Shown here piece by piece: positions 15,688 to 23,273 of a stretch of DNA of 46,175 bases. The notes beneath the pieces were generated by a model. It saw only the letters and a list, made by a program, of their open reading frames with translations. It did not search any database and had not been told where the DNA came from. A program made the position numbers and the translations under genes. The first letter of the stretch is position 1; every line of letters begins with the position of its first letter. Source of the DNA: an uncultured Bacteroidia bacterium (lineage in GTDB: Bacteria; Bacteroidota; Bacteroidia; Bacteroidales; UBA932); NCBI GenBank assembly GCA_902789445.1, contig CADAOB010000013.1:11666-57840 (forward strand), written 5' to 3'.

Positions 15688-16839
15688 TTATTGCTTTACG
15701 TGAAAGCGTGTATTATCAAAAATGATAAAGTCAGAATCATTATGAACGAAATCATAAATAACTCCTTCATCTGTTTTTATGAGACTCCTATCAGGAGAAA
15801 AGATAATTTGATGTTCTTCTTCTTGATTATCTCTTAGTATTTTTATTCTTCGCTTTCCAAATAACGGCAAATTAAACAATAAGGCTACTGTGTTATCTTC
15901 ATTGATCCATATCTTGTTACGTAAAGAATACATCCATCCATGTTCAAAAATATGAATGGCTATGACAATCAATAATCCGGCTATCCCTCCGAAGAGCAAG
16001 CAAATAATTAGAAGTTTTTTCTGTTCATCAGTTTTTTCGAGGATATTCGCACACCCTTCTTGTTTTTCTATAAAAACCGCCCAATCATCTTCCTCTTCAA
16101 AAGCTGTATATATCTTATTTGGCCCTCCCATGGCAAAGACTTCTTTTTCAGTCGGTTCGCCTACACTCAAGTAGAAATAACATGAAGAAAAAGACTTGTG
16201 TGGCGGAAACGCGTGAAACTGTTTCCGTATACCAGAATTATCGATTAATTCAGATAGTGCCGTTTGATAAATGCTTCTAGGATAAATAATCAATTCTTCA
16301 GTACGGTAGATAGCACCCCTGGATATATAAATTGTGAGCCAATAATCTCCTTTGGATCCTCTAAGTTTGCTTACTGAAAAACATTGTTGTTCATATGGAG
16401 TAGAAGCTACGATCTTCCTTGAACTAGATGAGCGCCACTCGCGTATTTTATCTTCAAAGTGATAGTCATAATGTTTTCCGTAAGGGATTCTTTCAAATAA
16501 TGAGATTGACTTTGGATCAATTACTTGTATCGTAGGTGTTATGTTGATCTTACTTGGCGTTGTGTTAAATCTATAAGGGATTACATCTATTTTTCCTGTT
16601 AGCCCCATCCCCCTATATTCAAAAAAATTATAAACATCAATATATGTCCCATTGCTTGGCTCGTTCAGTATGTATCTCTCTACTCGCTTAACTAAGTCTC
16701 GCTTATCAAAAAACAGAATAATTGAGTGAATTATAATGGCTACCACAACAAAAATGACAATTATAGTTATAGCCCTAATCAAATGACGTCTAAAACATCT
16801 GTGATTTTCAAATGCAAGACGATTATCTAAAGATCCCAT
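15688..16839 (-). CDS. Two-TM membrane protein of unknown function
   Basis: A 383-residue protein I do not recognise. It has a basic cytoplasmic N-terminus, a membrane helix at about 22-44 (IRAITIIVIFVVVAIIIHSI), an exterior domain of about 230 residues (aromatic- and Ser-rich, with YFYLSVGEPTEKEVFAMGGP), a second helix at about 277-298 (LLIICLLFGGIAGLLIVIAI) and a cytoplasmic tail of about 85 residues ending in short beta-like strands. Base composition is strikingly AT-rich compared with the gene upstream, suggesting transfer. It starts 19 bases after the phosphodiester-glycosidase gene and is followed by the nuclease-like gene, with which it probably forms a unit. Confidence 0.7.
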   Translation of the reverse strand: MGSLDNRLAFENHRCFRRHLIRAITIIVIFVVVAIIIHSIILFFDKRDLVKRVERYILNEPSNGTYIDVYNFFEYRGMGLTGKIDVIPYRFNTTPSKINITPTIQVIDPKSISLFERIPYGKHYDYHFEDKIREWRSSSSRKIVASTPYEQQCFSVSKLRGSKGDYWLTIYISRGAIYRTEELIIYPRSIYQTALSELIDNSGIRKQFHAFPPHKSFSSCYFYLSVGEPTEKEVFAMGGPNKIYTAFEEEDDWAVFIEKQEGCANILEKTDEQKKLLIICLLFGGIAGLLIVIAIHIFEHGWMYSLRNKIWINEDNTVALLFNLPLFGKRRIKILRDNQEEEHQIIFSPDRSLIKTDEGVIYDFVHNDSDFIIFDNTRFHVKQ

Positions 16840-16858
16840 TATCAGTTATTGTTGACTA

Positions 16859-17773
16859 TTATTCCCAAATAATATAACTCTCATTCCTAAACGAAGCCCG
16901 GTGTTTATCCTGACTGAAGTATTCAATCTCTCCGGCTTCATTTCTCCACCAGCCGAAAGCCGAATGGCTTCCTACCAGGTAGATGGCATTGTCCACTCCG
17001 AGGTCCACCAACGCCTGGGCGAAGTCGTGCATTGATTCGTCGGTTTGGCTGACGGCCACGAAAACCTGGCCATCGCGGTCGCACAGTGCCTTGCGCATGG
17101 TCTTGTTCTTGAGCTCACTTTCGACCAGGGTGCCGCGGTCCACCAGCGGGTACTGGCGGAAGAAATAGCCTTCCTTTTCGGTGGCCTCTTCGAAAAGCGG
17201 AGAGTTTTCGGCGGTGCCGATGGTGACTTTCCCGTCGATGATGGCGCAGTAACCTTTCTTCGACAGGCCCCAGGCCAGCGGCTTGCCTTTCAGCACGAAG
17301 GCGCCGAGAATCTTGCGGTTGTCGGCGCGGATGTCGGCGGCCTGAAAGGCGAGGAATGCCTTGCGGGTCTGGGCGTCCGGGGCTCCGACGCTCAGGCGCG
17401 GCGCGGCGTTGTGGGGAATGTAGATCGCGAGCCGTACATCGTTGATGGTGGTATCAATCCGTTCGGCGTAAGGTGCGCGGAGCGAGTCGGCCGGGCTGCC
17501 GAGTGCGACTTTTTCGGGTGCCGGATCTTTCTGGGTGGGAACCGGGTCGAAAACCCCCGGGTCCGGCTGCGGCTTCTTGCCGCCGGGCCAGTTGAAATAG
17601 ATAAGTAGCCCGATGGCCAGGATGATGAGCAGCGAAACCACACCGACAACCCCGCGCCGCCCCGTCTTTCCATCCGGTTTCGGCGCTTGTGACGGGGTGG
17701 ATGCCGGATTGGCCGGCCGACGGCCGATCACCCGGAACTCATCGTCCTGTATGTTGTTCTTGTTATCCGTCAT
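16859..17773 (-). CDS. Membrane-anchored phosphodiester glycosidase-like (NAGPA domain) protein
   Basis: A 304-residue protein with a short cytoplasmic N-terminus containing Pro/Ser, one membrane helix at about 41-63 (VVGVVSLLIILAIGLLIYF), and an exterior domain. The domain shows the NAGPA/DUF2233 pattern: WGLSKKGYCAIIDGKVTIGT in the middle, FFRQYPLVDRGTLVESE, then RDGQVFVAVSQTDESMHDFA and LVDLGVDNAIYLVGSHSAFG. The family removes N-acetylglucosamine from phosphodiesters in animals; bacterial members are less defined and may act on envelope glycans. It overlaps the LytTR gene by 11 bases, so the two are co-expressed. Confidence 0.78.
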   Translation of the reverse strand: MTDNKNNIQDDEFRVIGRRPANPASTPSQAPKPDGKTGRRGVVGVVSLLIILAIGLLIYFNWPGGKKPQPDPGVFDPVPTQKDPAPEKVALGSPADSLRAPYAERIDTTINDVRLAIYIPHNAAPRLSVGAPDAQTRKAFLAFQAADIRADNRKILGAFVLKGKPLAWGLSKKGYCAIIDGKVTIGTAENSPLFEEATEKEGYFFRQYPLVDRGTLVESELKNKTMRKALCDRDGQVFVAVSQTDESMHDFAQALVDLGVDNAIYLVGSHSAFGWWRNEAGEIEYFSQDKHRASFRNESYIIWE

Positions 17774-18137
17774 AGTTCAAAATGCTGGCATCGACATAGG
17801 CTTTCAGGCGTGTGAGGACTTCCCGCGAAGCGGACAGTTCCTTGCGGAACTGGCGGCAGTCGGACAGCACGACGCTCTGCCGGGATATATCGATGGAATA
17901 CAAATAATCGGTGTTGATGATCAGCTTCCGTCCCAGCCGTACGAAATGCTCGCCCGCTTCTCCCAGCTGGTCTGCAATCAAGTCCTCCAACTGCCCGAGC
18001 TGGAACGACACCATCTTCCTGTGGCCGTCCTGCGTGACCACATGGGAATAATTTCCGTCCGCCTCGATATAGACCAGTCGTGCCGCGGGTACCCGCAGCA
18101 ACTCCGTTCCGGCTGATATGACGACGTGCGTGTTCAA
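17763..18137 (-). CDS. LytTR DNA-binding regulator (single domain)
   Basis: A 124-residue protein consisting only of a LytTR domain: LVYIEADGNYSHVVT, MVSFQLGQLEDLI, HFVRLGRKLIINTDYLYSID and VVLSDCRQFRKELSASREVL. No receiver domain is present, so it cannot be a classical phospho-acceptor. No ATG is available at the domain start; a TTG at 18137 is the likely start, supported by the TAACTTTG box 20 bases upstream. Candidate binding sites lie at 18204-18232, upstream of this promoter, and matching ones upstream of the TPR-protease gene. It overlaps the membrane glycosidase gene downstream, so regulator and membrane protein may form a signalling pair. Confidence 0.85.
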   Translation of the reverse strand: MNTHVVISAGTELLRVPAARLVYIEADGNYSHVVTQDGHRKMVSFQLGQLEDLIADQLGEAGEHFVRLGRKLIINTDYLYSIDISRQSVVLSDCRQFRKELSASREVLTRLKAYVDASILNYDG

Positions 18138-18157
18138 TGCTTCAGCTTGATCGATGA

Positions 18158-18165
18158 CAAAGTTA
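18158..18165 (-). promoter_or_regulatory. -7 box of LytTR operon
   Basis: The minus strand reads TAACTTTG, a perfect TAnnTTTG match. It is 20 bases from the TTG start of the LytTR gene and 38 bases downstream of the nearest TTCGTACAA-type site. Confidence 0.6.
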
Positions 18166-18203
18166 CACTTTTCTGCGGATACGCGGCACGCACTTTCCGG
18201 AAC

Positions 18204-18232
18204 TTGTACGAAATGAACGGATATCGTATGAA
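18204..18232. promoter_or_regulatory. Paired 9-bp sites, candidate LytTR operator
   Basis: TTGTACGAA (18204-18212) and TCGTATGAA (18224-18232) are direct repeats 20 bases apart start to start. The surrounding 30 bases resemble 20891-20925 (TGTACGAAAT then GAATTCCG). LytTR proteins are known to bind pairs of ~9-bp direct repeats one to two helical turns apart. Position upstream of the LytTR promoter suggests autoactivation. Confidence 0.55.
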
Positions 18233-18242
18233 TTCCGTTTTC

Positions 18243-18857
18243 TCAGAACTGGCTCAGGAAGTATCGGAAGATTTCTGGCTTGCAGGCGAGGGGAAAGAGG
18301 AAGCCGTACACGGCACCCCAGAAGTGCGCCGTGTGGCCGATGTTGTCGGCATTGCGCCGCGCCATGTACCAGCAATAGACCAGATACAGCGGCGCAAAGA
18401 TATAGGCAGGTACGGGAATGGGAATCAGGTAGATGTAGATTCCCATCTTCGGATTGAACAGGATGGCGGCGAAGAGGATGGCGGAAATCGCGCCGGACGC
18501 GCCGACGGCGTTGTAGGAGATGTCATCCTTGTGCTTGAACAGATCGCCGAGTGAGGATACGGCAAGGGCGCTTACATACAGTACAATGTAGAGGATCATG
18601 CCGTGCTGCGCCCCGAAAACCGCCCCGAAATACTGCTCCACGACCGGCCCGAAGAAGTACAGGGTGAGCATGTTGAAAAGCAGGTGTCCCCATCCGCCAT
18701 GGACCAGGCCGTAGGAAAATAGCTGGTACCACTTCCTGCGGTGCCATACCTCATAGGAATTGAAAATCAATGGACTGACGTTCAACATCCCGGTGAACCC
18801 CAGCATGCTGACCAGGCAGGTTATGCCGATAATGATGAGAGTAACAGTGATATTCAT
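18243..18857 (-). CDS. Rhomboid-family intramembrane serine protease
   Basis: A 204-residue membrane protein from the ATG at 18857 (MNITVTLIIIGITCLV). It has about six hydrophobic segments, the loop-1 region WHRRKWYQLFSYGLVHGGWG, HLLFNM (typical for rhomboids), the catalytic serine motif VGASGAISA, and the partner histidine in HTAHFWGA in the last segment. Rhomboids cleave membrane proteins within the bilayer; the target is unknown. The length is that of minimal bacterial rhomboids. It ends 11 bases from the paired LytTR-type sites, so those belong to the next gene's control region. Confidence 0.9.
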   Translation of the reverse strand: MNITVTLIIIGITCLVSMLGFTGMLNVSPLIFNSYEVWHRRKWYQLFSYGLVHGGWGHLLFNMLTLYFFGPVVEQYFGAVFGAQHGMILYIVLYVSALAVSSLGDLFKHKDDISYNAVGASGAISAILFAAILFNPKMGIYIYLIPIPVPAYIFAPLYLVYCWYMARRNADNIGHTAHFWGAVYGFLFPLACKPEIFRYFLSQF

Positions 18858-18910
18858 ACGCTTTGTGCCCCCCCGCTTCCGCCGGCCGCCGGAAGCATTT
18901 CGTTCCACCG

Positions 18911-18918
18911 CAAAGATA
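18911..18918 (-). promoter_or_regulatory. -7 box of the rhomboid gene
   Basis: The minus strand reads TATCTTTG here, 53 bases before the ATG at 18857, implying a leader of about 45-50 bases. Confidence 0.55.
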
Positions 18919-19050
18919 CGCTTTTTCTCCCGGAATCCTTCATGCGTGCCCGGATGATGGTTCGGCGTGGAAAATTCGGAAAAAAGAATCACGGAATGGG
19001 CGGAATCCGCCTTCTTTGGGCTGGGTCGGGAAACGGCAGGGAATAATTGT

Positions 19051-19058
19051 TATATTTG
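19051..19058 (+). promoter_or_regulatory. -7 box of the M28 peptidase gene
   Basis: TATATTTG matches TAnnTTTG and lies 28 bases before the ATG at 19087. Confidence 0.55.
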
Positions 19059-19086
19059 TAAATAGAAACCTTAAACTACTGCTGAT

Positions 19087-20625
19087 ATGAAAAAGCTGTT
19101 TGTCTTTGTATGCGTGGCCGTCTTTCTTTTCGGCGGCAATGCGGCTCAGGCACAGGTGTCTGAGTCTCCGGAGTGGGCAAGCCGGATCAAGGCGGAAGGC
19201 CTGAACCGTTCCCAGGTTGAAGAGATCGCCCAATTTTTGACCGACTATGCCGGCTCCCGACTTACGGCGTCCCGCCAGAAACGCCGCGCTGATTCGTTGG
19301 TCGTGGCCAAGCTGCAGGAGTTCGGGTTTTCTAACCCCCGGGCCGCCTTTGCCATGGATTTTCCCCGTGGCGGCTGGGATGTGGTCAAGACGTATGCGGC
19401 GATGGTCACACCCTATTATTGCGCTTTCTCTGTCAATCCCCGGGCTTGGTCGGGCAGTACGGACGGTCTGGTGAAAGGGGAGTGCATGCTCTTCGATGTC
19501 AATACGAAAGAAGACCTGGAGAAATACCGGGGCAAGGTCGCGGGCAAGATCCTGCTGATTCCTTCCACCCGGACCTACGACATCAATTTCGAGCCCCTGG
19601 CCTCCCGTTACACCGAGGAAGAGTTGGAGGTTTTGCTGCAGGATAACCGTGGCACTGCGCGCAGCCGTTACGGCCGGATGAGCATGGATTACCGGGCCTA
19701 TATGGAACTCCGCCAGCTGATAAACGAATTCTACGCGGCTGAGAAACCGCTTTGCGTCGTCAATGCAAGCGGCTCCTTCAATGTCCCGGGCAGTTCGGGT
19801 GTCAGCTACAAGGCGGGCGACCCGGAACCGGTCCCCGAGATCGCTATGCCGATTGAGGATCACGGCCGGATGGTCCGTCTGCTCGAGAAAGGCCGGAAAG
19901 TCGAAATGGAACTGGAACTCATCAACCGCTTCAGCGATGAACGGGAAGTCCACAATATCTATGCGGAGATCCCCGGCACCGATCCCAAACTCAAGGATGA
20001 GATCGTCCTGCTGGGCGGCCACTTCGATTCCTGGCACGGTGGAACCGGTGCGGCAGACAACGCCTCCGGCTGCATCGTGATGATCGAGGCGATGCGCATC
20101 CTCAAAGAATTGGGATTCAAGCCCAAGCGGACCATCCGCCTGGCCTTGTGGGGCGGCGAGGAACAGGGACTCTACGGTTCGCGGGGCTACCTGGAACAAT
20201 TCCTCTACAAGGATCAGAAGAAACTCCCCGGTTTCGACAAGTTCGCCCTCTATCTGAATATGGATAACGGGTCGGGCCGTTTCCGGGGCATCTATCTGGA
20301 ACAGAACGATGCGGCAACCGCTTTCTTCGAGGCTTGGATGAAATATATCGAACCGCTGGGATTCCAGTATCTGTCACCCCGGACGACAGGCGGAACCGAT
20401 CACCAGACCTTCACCCGCTACGGTCTTCCGGCCTATCAGTTCATTCAGGACAAGCTCGAATACGGCCGGACCTACCATACGGTCATGGATACCTATGAGC
20501 GCCTTTCGCTCAGTGACCTGAAGGTCGATGCAACCATCGTCGCCTGGCTGGCCGCCTGCGCCGCCAACGACCCCGGCCGCATCCCGGTCAATCCGGCTGT
20601 GGAGGCGGCGCAGCCGCGCTTCTGA
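19087..20625 (+). CDS. Secreted M28-family zinc aminopeptidase with PA domain
   Basis: A 512-residue protein with a signal peptide (MKKLFVFVCVAVFLFGGNAA, cleaved after AQA). A protease-associated (PA) region at about 110-280 follows, then the M28 catalytic domain. Metal ligands are visible: GGHFDSWHGGTGAADNASG (His, Asp), WGGEEQGLYGS (catalytic Glu and Glu ligand), LNMDNGSG (Asp) and TGGTDHQTFTRYG (His). It probably releases N-terminal residues from peptides in the periplasm or outside. The gene is monocistronic: its own promoter box lies upstream and a terminator hairpin downstream. Confidence 0.93.
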   Translation: MKKLFVFVCVAVFLFGGNAAQAQVSESPEWASRIKAEGLNRSQVEEIAQFLTDYAGSRLTASRQKRRADSLVVAKLQEFGFSNPRAAFAMDFPRGGWDVVKTYAAMVTPYYCAFSVNPRAWSGSTDGLVKGECMLFDVNTKEDLEKYRGKVAGKILLIPSTRTYDINFEPLASRYTEEELEVLLQDNRGTARSRYGRMSMDYRAYMELRQLINEFYAAEKPLCVVNASGSFNVPGSSGVSYKAGDPEPVPEIAMPIEDHGRMVRLLEKGRKVEMELELINRFSDEREVHNIYAEIPGTDPKLKDEIVLLGGHFDSWHGGTGAADNASGCIVMIEAMRILKELGFKPKRTIRLALWGGEEQGLYGSRGYLEQFLYKDQKKLPGFDKFALYLNMDNGSGRFRGIYLEQNDAATAFFEAWMKYIEPLGFQYLSPRTTGGTDHQTFTRYGLPAYQFIQDKLEYGRTYHTVMDTYERLSLSDLKVDATIVAWLAACAANDPGRIPVNPAVEAAQPRF

Positions 20626-20653
20626 CGCTTCCGGCTTCCAGTTTCTGCTTCCT

Positions 20654-20705
20654 GCTCCTGATGTCCCATCCGGAGGGGGGATCGGGAGCGTTTTGGGGCT
20701 TTTTT
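20654..20705 (+). terminator. Rho-independent terminator after the M28 peptidase gene
   Basis: GCTCCTGAT (20654-20662) pairs with ATCGGGAGC (20681-20689) with one G-T pair, and the interior CCC/GGG can extend the stem. A T-rich tract with TTTTTT at 20700-20705 follows. It lies 29 bases after the stop codon. Confidence 0.65.
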
Positions 20706-20709
20706 GCGT

Positions 20710-20736
20710 CCGATGTCCCTCATTTGGGGACATCGG
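20710..20736. repeat. Perfect 10-bp inverted repeat
   Basis: CCGATGTCCC (20710-20719) and GGGACATCGG (20727-20736) flank a 7-base loop. No T-run follows, so it does not look like a second terminator; a protein site or structured leader is possible. Confidence 0.5.
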
Positions 20737-20866
20737 CGTCAGTCCGTCAGCCCGTCAGTTCCGGGCTTCCCAGACGATGGAACGCTCGTCGCGGAACGAT
20801 TGGCGGTGCCGGTCCAGGCTGAAGTATTCGGTCCGGCCGCGGGCACTTCATCTGCTGATTTCTAAC

Positions 20867-20883
20867 TCCGCAAACCTTGCGGA
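20867..20883. repeat. Short hairpin repeat, copy 1
   Basis: TCCGCAA (20867-20873) and TTGCGGA (20877-20883) flank ACC. The hairpin and its right flank (ACTCC..TC..CGAAAT) resemble the hairpin at 23203-23227, so related small elements lie on both sides of the TPR-protease gene. Confidence 0.5.
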
Positions 20884-20890
20884 ACTCCAT

Positions 20891-20968
20891 CTGTACGAAA
20901 TACACGCATACTGTACGAATTCCGCTGTGATGGGAGTACTCGTACAATCGGCTGGCGGGTTCGTACAG
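20891..20968. promoter_or_regulatory. Four TGTACGAA-type sites, candidate LytTR operator array
   Basis: CTGTACGAA occurs at 20891-20899 and 20911-20919 (20 bases apart), and its inverted form at 20939-20947 (CTCGTACAA) and 20960-20968 (TTCGTACAG, 21 bases apart). The proximal pair ends 38 bases before a GAACTTTG box at 21007-21014, the same gap and orientation as the pair upstream of the LytTR gene. This is inferred to be the activator site for the TPR-protease gene. Confidence 0.55.
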
Positions 20969-21056
20969 GGGCCTGTGAAATGCTTTGGAAATGAGGGTTT
21001 TCTGCTGAACTTTGCAAGTGAAACACGATTATATACTGACTGATAAAACATATCCT

Positions 21057-23204
21057 ATGAACCGAAACTTTTCTTCCATTCTGGCCGCCCCGCTGCTGGC
21101 GGTGTCGCCCCTGGCCCTGGCCTTAACCTTGACCTTGACCCTGACGCTGGTTTCCTGCAGCCAGCCGAAATATGTGTCTGACTATGACTACCGCAAAGCG
21201 CGGGAGGCGTATGAAGCCGAGGATTACGACGAGGCGATGTCGTTGCTCGATAAGCAGTTGAGGGCGACCCCGAAGCACGTTGATGCGCTGTACCTGCGTG
21301 CCTTGATCCACGGAGAGAACGAAGCGTATGCTGCGGCGCAGGCCGACCTGGACCGGGCCTTGAAATACTATCGCGGCGGATCGGAGGCTTTCCGCTCGGG
21401 AATCATGGGATTAAAAGGGCTGCTTTACCAGTCGGAGGAGCGTTTCGCCGAGGCCGCGAGGGCATTTGGCCGGGCTGCGAAGTGGGCGCGAAAGGACGAC
21501 CCGGAGCATGTGCCGAGCATCTTTTTCCTGCAGGCGCAGTCCTTTTATAAGAATGGGGATCCTGCGGCTGCGGAAAAGGTTTACCTCCGTATGCTGAAAG
21601 ACGATCCGCAGGACCAGGCTGCACTGGTCGGCCTGGCCCGCAACCGCAAGGATGACGGGCAGTTCGAGGCGGCGCTGGACTATCTGGATAAGGCGCAGGC
21701 CGCGGATGAGACCTATTCCTCGGTGTACAAATTCAAGATGCAGGTGCTCGACAGCCTGGGCCGCACGGACGAGAGTATCGATGCGGCGCTCAAATTTTTC
21801 GAATATGATGAAAATCCTCCTTTCCAGGCTGTGGCACAGTATGGGTTGAAGCATCTCTCTTATGCGGAGGCCCGGATCCTTTCGCAGGCCAATCAGTCTG
21901 ATGATCCGCAGGGCTGGTTGTATCTGTTGACGGATCTTTATGAATTGGCCGGGGAATGGGCATCTGCCGTGAAGACCTATGACCGGCTGGAACAAGAATA
22001 CGATGAAGACGCGACGGTTTATCATTACCGGGCGAAAGCTTATGAAGAACTGGGTGATTTCCGGGCTGCCATGGCTGACCTGCAGCGGCTTTACGATACG
22101 ACAGGCGATGATGCGGCGCTGCGGCGCCTGGGCGATGTCTGCCGCAGTGCCGGTTTGTATGACGAGGCCGTCCGCAACTACAAGACCTGCCTTGAGCGGG
22201 ATCCTTCCAGCGGCTATCTCTATTACGCAATCGGCTGGAGCTATGAACTGTCCGGCGATCCGGAACAGGCCATGCGCTATTACGACAGAGGCATCGATAT
22301 CGACAAAAGTTATGCGTATCTGTTCCTGCAGCGCGGAGACCTGCGCAAGCTGAACGGACGGACCGAAGAGGCTTGGGAGGACTATGAGCAGGTGCTCGCG
22401 CTGGATACGGTTCCGGAAAATGGCAGCTGCCGGCAATATGCTTTGCTGGGGCTGGGCTGGGAAGAGGAGGCAGTCGCGTGGATGGACCGGATCGTCGCCA
22501 GCGATACGACGAACGCTGGCAGCTGGTACGACAAGGCCTGCCTCTATGGCCGGATGGAGCGGGTAGGAGAGGCGATATCGGCGCTGGATACAGCCTTTCA
22601 GAAAGGGTTCCGCCGCTTCGCGCATCTGGAACACGACGACGATATGGATCCGATCCGTGACCTGCGTGCCTATCAGGCGCTGGTGGAGAAATACCGGGCA
22701 CTGGCCCAGCACCCCGAAGATGGGACCGAACCCGATCCGGCCCGGGAACTGGCCGTGGGACAGGAATCCGAAAGCCGTCTGTCGGATACGCTGCGGACAG
22801 ACGCGCTGCTCAGCGAGGTCCCCATGCGCCGCAAAAAAAGCGGAACCTACGAAGTGCCCTGCACCATCAACGGCCTGCCGCTCAAATTTATTTTCGACAC
22901 AGGGGCGAGCGATGTGACGCTCTCCTCGGTTGAAGCGGATTTCATGCTGAAGAACGATTATCTCTCCGAGAAGGATTTCCGCGGCTCGCGCAAGTACCTC
23001 ACGGCCTCGGGCAGCATCTGCGACGGCGCGTTGGTCTGCCTCAAGGAAGTGCGGGTAGGGGACGTAACACTCAAGAACGTTGAGGCTTCCGTGGTCCGGA
23101 ACCAGCAGGCGCCGCTCCTCCTCGGCCAGTCTGCCCTCGAACGCCTCGGCCGCATCACCATCGACAACGAATCCTCCCGGCTCATCATCAAGCGGAAAGA
23201 ATGA
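21057..23204 (+). CDS. TPR-repeat lipoprotein with C-terminal retropepsin-like aspartic protease domain
   Basis: A 715-residue protein from the ATG at 21057 (MNRNFSSILAAPLLAVSPLA). The signal contains an unusual LTLTLTLTL run before the lipobox LVSC (LVSCSQPKY). About 550 residues of TPR repeats follow (for example YYAIGWSYELSGDPEQAMRY). The C-terminal ~125 residues begin KSGTYEVPCTINGLPLKF and contain FIFDTGASDVTL (Asp at residue 614), LTASGSICDG and LLLGQSALERLG, the layout of single-domain clan AA aspartic proteases that dimerise. It is probably anchored in the envelope and may process or sense a partner bound by the TPRs. LytTR-type sites upstream suggest control by the regulator at 17763-18137. 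Confidence 0.82.
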   Translation: MNRNFSSILAAPLLAVSPLALALTLTLTLTLVSCSQPKYVSDYDYRKAREAYEAEDYDEAMSLLDKQLRATPKHVDALYLRALIHGENEAYAAAQADLDRALKYYRGGSEAFRSGIMGLKGLLYQSEERFAEAARAFGRAAKWARKDDPEHVPSIFFLQAQSFYKNGDPAAAEKVYLRMLKDDPQDQAALVGLARNRKDDGQFEAALDYLDKAQAADETYSSVYKFKMQVLDSLGRTDESIDAALKFFEYDENPPFQAVAQYGLKHLSYAEARILSQANQSDDPQGWLYLLTDLYELAGEWASAVKTYDRLEQEYDEDATVYHYRAKAYEELGDFRAAMADLQRLYDTTGDDAALRRLGDVCRSAGLYDEAVRNYKTCLERDPSSGYLYYAIGWSYELSGDPEQAMRYYDRGIDIDKSYAYLFLQRGDLRKLNGRTEEAWEDYEQVLALDTVPENGSCRQYALLGLGWEEEAVAWMDRIVASDTTNAGSWYDKACLYGRMERVGEAISALDTAFQKGFRRFAHLEHDDDMDPIRDLRAYQALVEKYRALAQHPEDGTEPDPARELAVGQESESRLSDTLRTDALLSEVPMRRKKSGTYEVPCTINGLPLKFIFDTGASDVTLSSVEADFMLKNDYLSEKDFRGSRKYLTASGSICDGALVCLKEVRVGDVTLKNVEASVVRNQQAPLLLGQSALERLGRITIDNESSRLIIKRKE

Positions 23205-23227
23205 CTTCCGCAAGCCTTGCGGAAGTC
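23203..23227. repeat. Short hairpin repeat, copy 2
   Basis: GACTTCCGCAA (23203-23213) and TTGCGGAAGTC (23217-23227) form a perfect 11-bp stem with a 3-base loop, starting in the stop codon of the TPR-protease gene. No T-run follows, but it could stabilise the mRNA end or stop transcription weakly. Confidence 0.55.
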
Positions 23228-23249
23228 CGTCGTGAAATCAGATTCATCT

Positions 23250-23257
23250 TACCTTTG
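23250..23257 (+). promoter_or_regulatory. -7 box for the gene at 23274
   Basis: TACCTTTG matches TAnnTTTG, 16 bases before the ATG; the leader would be about 10 bases. Confidence 0.55.
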
Positions 23258-23273
23258 AACACAATTTGAAGCT

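Noticed and set aside
20710-20736. Second terminator after the M28 gene
   Set aside because: The hairpin is perfect but no T-run follows on the plus strand; on the minus strand it would be followed by A's.
21411-23213. A 600-codon antisense frame over the TPR-protease gene
   Set aside because: Composition effect of high GC; the sense frame has the lipobox, TPRs and protease motif.
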